Shown: in pieces, positions 59,551 to 64,000 of the stretch
Layout: each line of letters opens with the position of its first letter
How positions within the stretch are numbered: the first letter of the stretch is position 1
Assembly: GCF_000337775.1 (NCBI RefSeq)
Contig: NZ_AOLQ01000065.1
Span: 186,001 to 250,000 of the forward strand
Length of the DNA stretch: 64,000 nucleotides
Reading direction: 5' to 3'
Origin: Haloarcula vallismortis ATCC 29715
GTDB lineage: Archaea; Halobacteriota; Halobacteria; Halobacteriales; Haloarculaceae
Notes under the pieces: generated by a model
What the model was told of the DNA's origin: nothing
The model's input: the letters and a program-made list of their open reading frames with translations, nothing else
The model's database searches: none
Made by a program: the position numbers and the translations under genes

Positions 59551-61206
59551 TCAGAGACGCTTGCTTACGTATGGCCCATCCTGCTTGTAGCCCAGTTTCT
59601 CTCGGTAGTACTGCCGGACGCCGATACCGGAGATGACAGCCAATTTCGGGTAACCGGCGTCTTGGGCCATCCGCTCGGCTTTCTCCAGCAGCTTCTTGCC
59701 GTAACCCTTGTGCTGGTGGTCATCGTCGTCACCCTCCTGCCCGACACCGACGGCGTTACCGTAGACGTGGAGTTCGCGTACGATTGCAGCGTCCTGTAGC
59801 TCCCGCCGTACCGGGTCGTTGGGGAACCGAAGCCGACAGAAGCCGACGAGCACGTCGTTGTCGAAGTCCTCGAAGGAGATGAAGTGCTCCGTGCCGCCAC
59901 AGGCCTCGTAGGTCATCACGCCGAGTTCGATGTTCTCGGCGACCTCGTCGCTGTGTCCGGCCTCCCGACAGCGGATGCAGTCACACGTCCAGCCGTGTTC
60001 TTCCATGCGCTGCCAGGCGAGCTGTCGGAGGTTCGACTTCCAGACGCCGCCCTCGATGAAGTCCGCCGGAATGTCCCGCTGGACGCGCTGGAGCCGGGTG
60101 TAGCGGGGAATCATGTCCTTGATTTCGGCGACTAACTCTGCGGCCTCGTCGTTGTCCAGCGGGTCGAACTCGTCTTTTCGCCACCAGTCGTAGGTGACGG
60201 TCCCCTCGACGATCAGCGTCGGGTATATCTTGAGATAGTCGGGCCGCCAGTCGGTCTCATCGAAGATGCGTCGGAAGTCCTCCAGACACATCTCCTTTGA
60301 CATCCCGGGCTGGCCCGGCATCATGTGGAAGCCGACCTTGAACCCCGAATCGCGCAGTCGGCGGTTGGCGTCGATGGAAGCCTGAACGCCGTGCCCGCGG
60401 TGCATCTCACGGTTGATGCGCTCGAAGGTCGTCTGGACGCCCACCTCGACCTTCGTCCCGCCGAGGTCGAGCATCCGGTCGATCTGCTCTGGGTCACACC
60501 AGTCCGGCTTCGTCTCGAACGTCGTCGCGACGTTACGGACAGCTGCGGTCTCGTTTTCGGCGATGACGTCCTCAAGATACCGGAATTCGTAGTCGTCCTC
60601 GGCGAAACTCACGTCTTCGGCGGGCGTCGGCTCGGCGTCCACGTCGAAGTCGTTCATCGCCTCTAGCGCCCGCTTGACGAACCACTCCTGATAGTCGTGG
60701 CTCCGGGCTGTCATCGTCCCGCCCATCACGATGAGTTCGGCCTTGTCGACGGGGTGGCCGATCTCCCGTAGCTGGTTGAGCCGAAGCGTGACCTGTCCGT
60801 ACGGGTCGTAGTCGTTCTGCTCGCCGCGTGCGGCCGCGGGCTCGTGGCCGGTGTAAGACTGCGCGGAGGAGAACTCGGAGTCGGGGCCGCCGGGACAGTA
60901 CAGACACTTCCCATGGGGACACCGCTCGGGCGACGTCATGATAGCGATGGGGGACACACCCGAGGCAGTCCGGACCGGCTTGCGCTGGAGGACCTCCTCC
61001 AGCACTTCGCGGTGCTCCTGTGGCGCGTAATCGAGCAGCTCGGAGTTTTTCGGCACTTTCGGCGCGGAGTACTCGCGGCAGACGTCAATCTTGGCCGATT
61101 CGACGTCGTCGCGTTCGACCTCGCCTGCGAGAATCCGGTCGACCAGCTCTGCACACACCTGCTGGAAGGTCTCTGTCTCGTCTGGGTCCGGCGTCTCCGT
61201 GCTCAT
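59551..61206 (-). CDS. elp3: Elp3 tRNA U34 carboxymethyltransferase (radical SAM and acetyltransferase)
   Basis: The 551-residue protein has the radical-SAM cysteines in CPHGKCLYCPGG (residues near 95-107) and a second conserved block GGTKVEVGVQTTFERINREMHRGH. The C-terminal acetyltransferase domain contains HKGYGKKLLEKAERMA. Elp3 uses SAM and acetyl-CoA to place the carboxymethyl group on uridine 34 of tRNA wobble positions. Archaeal Elp3 works without the rest of the Elongator complex. The length matches the family. It is a core translation-fidelity gene. Confidence 0.95.
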   Translation of the reverse strand: MSTETPDPDETETFQQVCAELVDRILAGEVERDDVESAKIDVCREYSAPKVPKNSELLDYAPQEHREVLEEVLQRKPVRTASGVSPIAIMTSPERCPHGKCLYCPGGPDSEFSSAQSYTGHEPAAARGEQNDYDPYGQVTLRLNQLREIGHPVDKAELIVMGGTMTARSHDYQEWFVKRALEAMNDFDVDAEPTPAEDVSFAEDDYEFRYLEDVIAENETAAVRNVATTFETKPDWCDPEQIDRMLDLGGTKVEVGVQTTFERINREMHRGHGVQASIDANRRLRDSGFKVGFHMMPGQPGMSKEMCLEDFRRIFDETDWRPDYLKIYPTLIVEGTVTYDWWRKDEFDPLDNDEAAELVAEIKDMIPRYTRLQRVQRDIPADFIEGGVWKSNLRQLAWQRMEEHGWTCDCIRCREAGHSDEVAENIELGVMTYEACGGTEHFISFEDFDNDVLVGFCRLRFPNDPVRRELQDAAIVRELHVYGNAVGVGQEGDDDDHQHKGYGKKLLEKAERMAQDAGYPKLAVISGIGVRQYYREKLGYKQDGPYVSKRL

Positions 61207-61313
61207 CGGCGTTGTGCGAAATCGGCGTCTCGGCCGAATAAGCGTGTCGCTCGGGCATCGTCAGCGACGGGGGCGGCCGTGGGGTTCATTGTGCTGTCAC
61301 ACCAAGCCGAAGT

Positions 61314-61448
61314 ATGGGTAGCGAAACGGACGACACCGAGAGTCCCGACCGGCCGACCTTCCGCGGCTGCGTGTTCTGTTACAGCGCTGAGTGGGCGTAC
61401 TACGGTGCGAAGAAGGCAGCCAAGTCCGTCTCAGGAAGCGGTACGTAG
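61314..61448 (+). CDS. possible 44-residue protein with one CxxC motif
   Basis: An ATG at 61314 opens a 44-codon frame with a polar start and a GCVFCYSAEWAYYGAKKAAK segment (cysteines at positions 19 and 22), ended by TAG. The composition is plausible for a tiny haloarchaeal zinc-finger-like or membrane-associated protein. I do not recognise it, and no strong TATA element lies ahead. It is divergent from Elp3 with a 107-base gap. It may also be a non-coding frame. Confidence 0.4.
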   Translation: MGSETDDTESPDRPTFRGCVFCYSAEWAYYGAKKAAKSVSGSGT

Positions 61449-61810
61449 CGGGTCCGGAGTAGCGGCCGGCGGCGAGTGAGCAGTTGAAACAGCTTCCAGC
61501 CCATCAGCTCTTGACCGCAGAGAGCTGTCCCTGTTATTTCAGTTGATACTGCTGGACCGAGCACTCTACGGGTAGCGTGGCGTACGAGTGCGCGGACACG
61601 GTGATCGTGGGCTGAAACCACTATCGGAGATCCATGGGTCGCGAGTAACCTGAACCCTCCACCGGTCTGTGAGCGTAAACGGCAGATAGCCCCGGTTTCA
61701 GGCGCAGCAACAAGCTGCTTTAGTATATATGTTCCATGCCGATTCGGCAATTCAGGGAATGATAATCTGCGCGAAAGGGTTAATTTGCGGTATCCGTACC
61801 ATGCGTACAT
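61449..61810. other. intergenic region upstream of the chemotaxis transducer
   Basis: This 362-base interval has no convincing gene; a minus-strand frame covering most of it shows no haloarchaeal composition. A TATA-like word (AGTATATATG near 61723-61732) and the likely transducer promoter element at 61778-61786 lie in its right third. The left part is GC-rich and featureless. Confidence 0.45.
61778..61786 (+). promoter_or_regulatory. TATA element of the chemotaxis transducer gene
   Basis: GGTTAATTT ends 24 bases before the ATG at 61811. The distance suits a short-leader haloarchaeal promoter. Confidence 0.5.
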
Positions 61811-63703
61811 ATGGCACAGCCAACGGGAGATATTGGGCAGTCAACGGACCGCAATCCAGGCCCAGTCGAGCGGCTAGAAAGCTTCGTATCCTATATCCCG
61901 GACGGGTCGACAATCCCGGATAAACAGTGGCGTAACCGACACCGGAGTGTGGTGCTTGTGACGTTGCTGCATATCCCGTTTCTGTTCGGGCTCGGGGTCT
62001 ACACCGGGTCGACTCCGATAGCTGAAGCCCAGATCCCCGCGACCGCGTTGCCTCGGGTCCTCCTGCTCTGTGGAGTTGTGTTCGCCCTGTCGGCAGGGAG
62101 CCTCATCGCTCGGTTCAGACGACGCGTCAGGACGATTCTCTCGGTCACGGGCGTGTTCGTGTCGTCACTCGCTCTCGTTCAGTTCTCGGGCGGCTATATC
62201 GAGGCCCACTTCCATTTCTTCGTCGGGATGGCAATGGTCGCCGTGTACGAGGACTGGGTCCCGTTCTTGTGGGGACTGGCATACGTGGTTCTCACCCACG
62301 GCTACTTCGGAACAATTGACCCAAGTCGTGTCTACAATCACACGGCTGCGATTAACAACCCGTGGGTGTGGGGGCTCATCCACGGTGGGTTCGTCCTGAT
62401 GCTGTGTGTCGCCCTTGTGAACAACTGGGTGTCGACTGAGCGATCACGCGAGAAATCACGAGAGCGTTTTGAGCAAGCTGAACAACGAGCCTCGGAAATT
62501 GACGACCTTCAGGCCAAACAGGAGGAGATAGAGCGGAAACGCGCCGAGGCAAAGGAGGCCCGCGAAGAGGCGGAGGCAAAAATGCAGGCCGCCGAGCAGC
62601 AAAACACGGAACTCCAGGAGACAGCTAGCAGATTCAGCGAAGCGATGGCGGCCGCCGCCGACGGTGACCTGACGGTTCGCGTCGACCCTGACGTGGCCGA
62701 CAACGAAGCGATGGAACAGATTGCCGAGTCGTTCAACAGGATGATAGACGAGACAGCGTCGGCGATGGAGGAGATACAGACGTTCTCCGAAGAGGTTGCG
62801 ACGACGAGCGACCAGGTCACGGCCGGTGCGAACGAGGCGACCGGGGCCAGCGAGGACATGAGCGAGTCAATTCAGGGTATCGCCAGCGGGGCGGTCGACC
62901 AGCGTGAGATGCTCGAAACCGTCTCCAGCGAGATGACCGACCTGTCGGCGACCGTCGAGGAGGTCGCCGCCTCTGCCGAAACCGTCGCCGAACGGTCCCG
63001 CGAGACGGCCGAGATCGCGGACGCCGGCGAGGAGACCGCACAGGAAGCCATCGAGGGTTCCAGAGAGGTCCAGACGGCCATCGATTCGACCGTCGAAAAC
63101 GTGGAGCGGCTGGACGAGAAGATGGCTGAAATCGGCGAGATTGTCGAGCTCATCGGCGACATCGCCGAGCAGACGAATATGCTGGCCCTGAACGCCAACA
63201 TCGAGGCCGCGCGGGCCGGAAATGGGTCAGACGGCGACGGGTTCGCCGTCGTCGCAGACGAGGTCAAACAGCTGGCCGAGGAGACGCAGGCCTCGGCAAC
63301 CAAAATCGAACAGCTCATTGCGGAAACACAGGCACAGACCGAGACCACAGTGACGGAGGCACGAGGAGCCAAGGAGGATATGCAAGAGAGTACCGAAGCC
63401 GTCGAGCAGGTCGTCGACACGTTCACCCGCGTCGCCGAGAACGCTGAGGCGACAGACAACGGAATTCAGGAAATCAGCGATACGACCGACGATCAGGCCG
63501 CGTCGACCGAGGAGGCAGTGTCGATGGTCGAGGAGGCCGTGGACATCAGCGAGTCGACCGCTGCGGAGACCGAAACCGCCTCCGCGACGGCACAGGAACA
63601 GGCCGCATCCATGTCGCAGGTCAGCGCCAGCATCGAATCGCTCGCCGAGCAGTCCGAGCGACTCCAGACGATGCTCTCGGAGTTCGACGTCGGCAGCCGC
63701 TAA
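61811..63703 (+). CDS. methyl-accepting chemotaxis protein with polytopic membrane sensor
   Basis: The 630-residue protein has about six hydrophobic helices in residues 45-220, with a histidine-rich segment ([12 protein letters not shown] and later THGYFG) that also occurs in several bacterial sensor proteins. A HAMP-like region follows, then a long coiled-coil signalling domain whose hairpin, near residues 450-490, contains [15 protein letters not shown]. The membrane part has no large outside loop, so it may sense a membrane-related signal or a redox or haem-type cofactor, as in some haloarchaeal transducers. The call to the transducer class is certain; the stimulus is not known. Confidence 0.9.
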   Translation: MAQPTGDIGQSTDRNPGPVERLESFVSYIPDGSTIPDKQWRNRHRSVVLVTLLHIPFLFGLGVYTGSTPIAEAQIPATALPRVLLLCGVVFALSAGSLIARFRRRVRTILSVTGVFVSSLALVQFSGGYIEAHFHFFVGMAMVAVYEDWVPFLWGLAYVVLTHGYFGTIDPSRVYNHTAAINNPWVWGLIHGGFVLMLCVALVNNWVSTERSREKSRERFEQAEQRASEIDDLQAKQEEIERKRAEAKEAREEAEAKMQAAEQQNTELQETASRFSEAMAAAADGDLTVRVDPDVADNEAMEQIAESFNRMIDETASAMEEIQTFSEEVATTSDQVTAGANEATGASEDMSESIQGIASGAVDQREMLETVSSEMTDLSATVEEVAASAETVAERSRETAEIADAGEETAQEAIEGSREVQTAIDSTVENVERLDEKMAEIGEIVELIGDIAEQTNMLALNANIEAARAGNGSDGDGFAVVADEVKQLAEETQASATKIEQLIAETQAQTETTVTEARGAKEDMQESTEAVEQVVDTFTRVAENAEATDNGIQEISDTTDDQAASTEEAVSMVEEAVDISESTAAETETASATAQEQAASMSQVSASIESLAEQSERLQTMLSEFDVGSR

Positions 63704-63706
63704 GGT

Positions 63707-64000
63707 TCACTCGTCCCAGTACTCTTTTTCAGCGTTTCTATCGAGATACGTCGACAGCGTCCGGTCCGCTTTCTCGCCGCCCGGTGGCGACCCGGCGTAC
63801 AGCCCGACCATCTCCCGGTCGGGGTAGACGGTGATGTCCGGCTCCGCCATCGTCGAGACCATCAGCAGCCGGAGCTCAGACTCGCCGGCTTCGATCTCGT
63901 GGGCGCTCTCCTCGCCGGCCGGGAGTGCGACGTAGTCGCCCTGTTCGAGCGCGTGCTCGTCAGCATCAGGTCCGAGCCAGAGCGTGCCGGTCCCGGCCTG
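63707..64000 (-). CDS. cupin-domain protein, C-terminal part
   Basis: The frame enters from the right edge and gives 97 residues ending at the TGA. A cupin core is visible: WLGPDADEHALEQGDYVALPAG, then ESAHEIEAGESELRLLMV. The protein could bind a metal and a small acid or sugar. The N-terminal part, with the other metal ligands, lies outside the window, so the reaction cannot be named. It is convergent with the chemotaxis transducer gene, with a 3-base gap. Confidence 0.7.
   Translation of the reverse strand, partial: QAGTGTLWLGPDADEHALEQGDYVALPAGEESAHEIEAGESELRLLMVSTMAEPDITVYPDREMVGLYAGSPPGGEKADRTLSTYLDRNAEKEYWDE

Noticed and set aside
61400-61810. Minus-strand frame of 136 codons in the gap before the chemotaxis transducer
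   Set aside because: It is rich in Arg, Leu and Ser without haloarchaeal acidity, and it covers the transducer promoter.

Overview
The window is chromosomal DNA from an extremely halophilic archaeon of the class Halobacteria, probably Haloarcula or a close relative. The base composition is GC-rich, and the encoded proteins are acidic. Secreted substrate-binding proteins carry twin-arginine signals with lipoboxes, and surface proteins end in archaeosortase PGF-CTERM tails. TrmB-family and GfcR sugar regulators and a zinc-type archaeal glucose dehydrogenase are present. The genus is an inference. I found no rRNA, convincing tRNA, CRISPR array, insertion sequence or prophage.

Layout. 1-4.4 kb: the end of an ABC ATPase, a GT-C membrane glycosyltransferase, an orphan gluconate-dehydrogenase-type subunit, a GT2 glycosyltransferase and a FilR1-type regulator. 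4.8-17.3 kb: a leftward sugar locus with two TrmB-type regulators, two substrate-binding lipoproteins, one MalF/MalG permease pair, one ATPase, a small membrane protein, a Gfo/Idh/MocA oxidoreductase, a glucose-dehydrogenase-like enzyme and an aldo/keto reductase. 17.3-23.7 kb: an unknown membrane zinc-ribbon protein, GfcR, a small DUF5800-like protein, a thiolase with its OB-fold partner, an alpha/beta hydrolase, and the MeaB/methylmalonyl-CoA mutase B12-subunit pair. 23.9-30.8 kb: a surface polysaccharide or glycolipid cluster (GT2, DUF2304, deacetylase, flippase-like protein, GT39, second GT2) followed by an MFS transporter. 30.8-43.3 kb: mixed core genes (ribbon-helix-helix protein, DUF2237, Dna2-like nuclease-helicase, PH-domain pair, internally duplicated lipoprotein, beta-carbonic anhydrase, Lhr helicase, DapA/KDG-aldolase family enzyme). 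43.4-54.4 kb: membrane ArsR-type regulator, methyltransferase, MBL hydrolase, sensor kinase, pelota, tandem DUF4013 proteins, AIR-synthase-like protein, RqcH and an FAD oxidoreductase. 54.4-64 kb: two PGF-CTERM surface proteins sharing a module, Elp3, a chemotaxis transducer and a partial cupin.

How they fit together. The sugar locus, GfcR at 18.5 kb and the DapA/KDG-aldolase family enzyme at 42.4 kb suggest sugar import followed by Entner-Doudoroff-type breakdown. Similar promoter words upstream of the second binding-protein gene and the aldo/keto reductase hint at one regulator controlling both. MeaB plus the B12 subunit point to propionyl-CoA metabolism. The 24-29 kb glycosylation genes and the 54-59 kb sortase-type proteins both serve the cell envelope. 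Pelota and RqcH, both ribosome-rescue factors, lie about 3 kb apart on the same strand.
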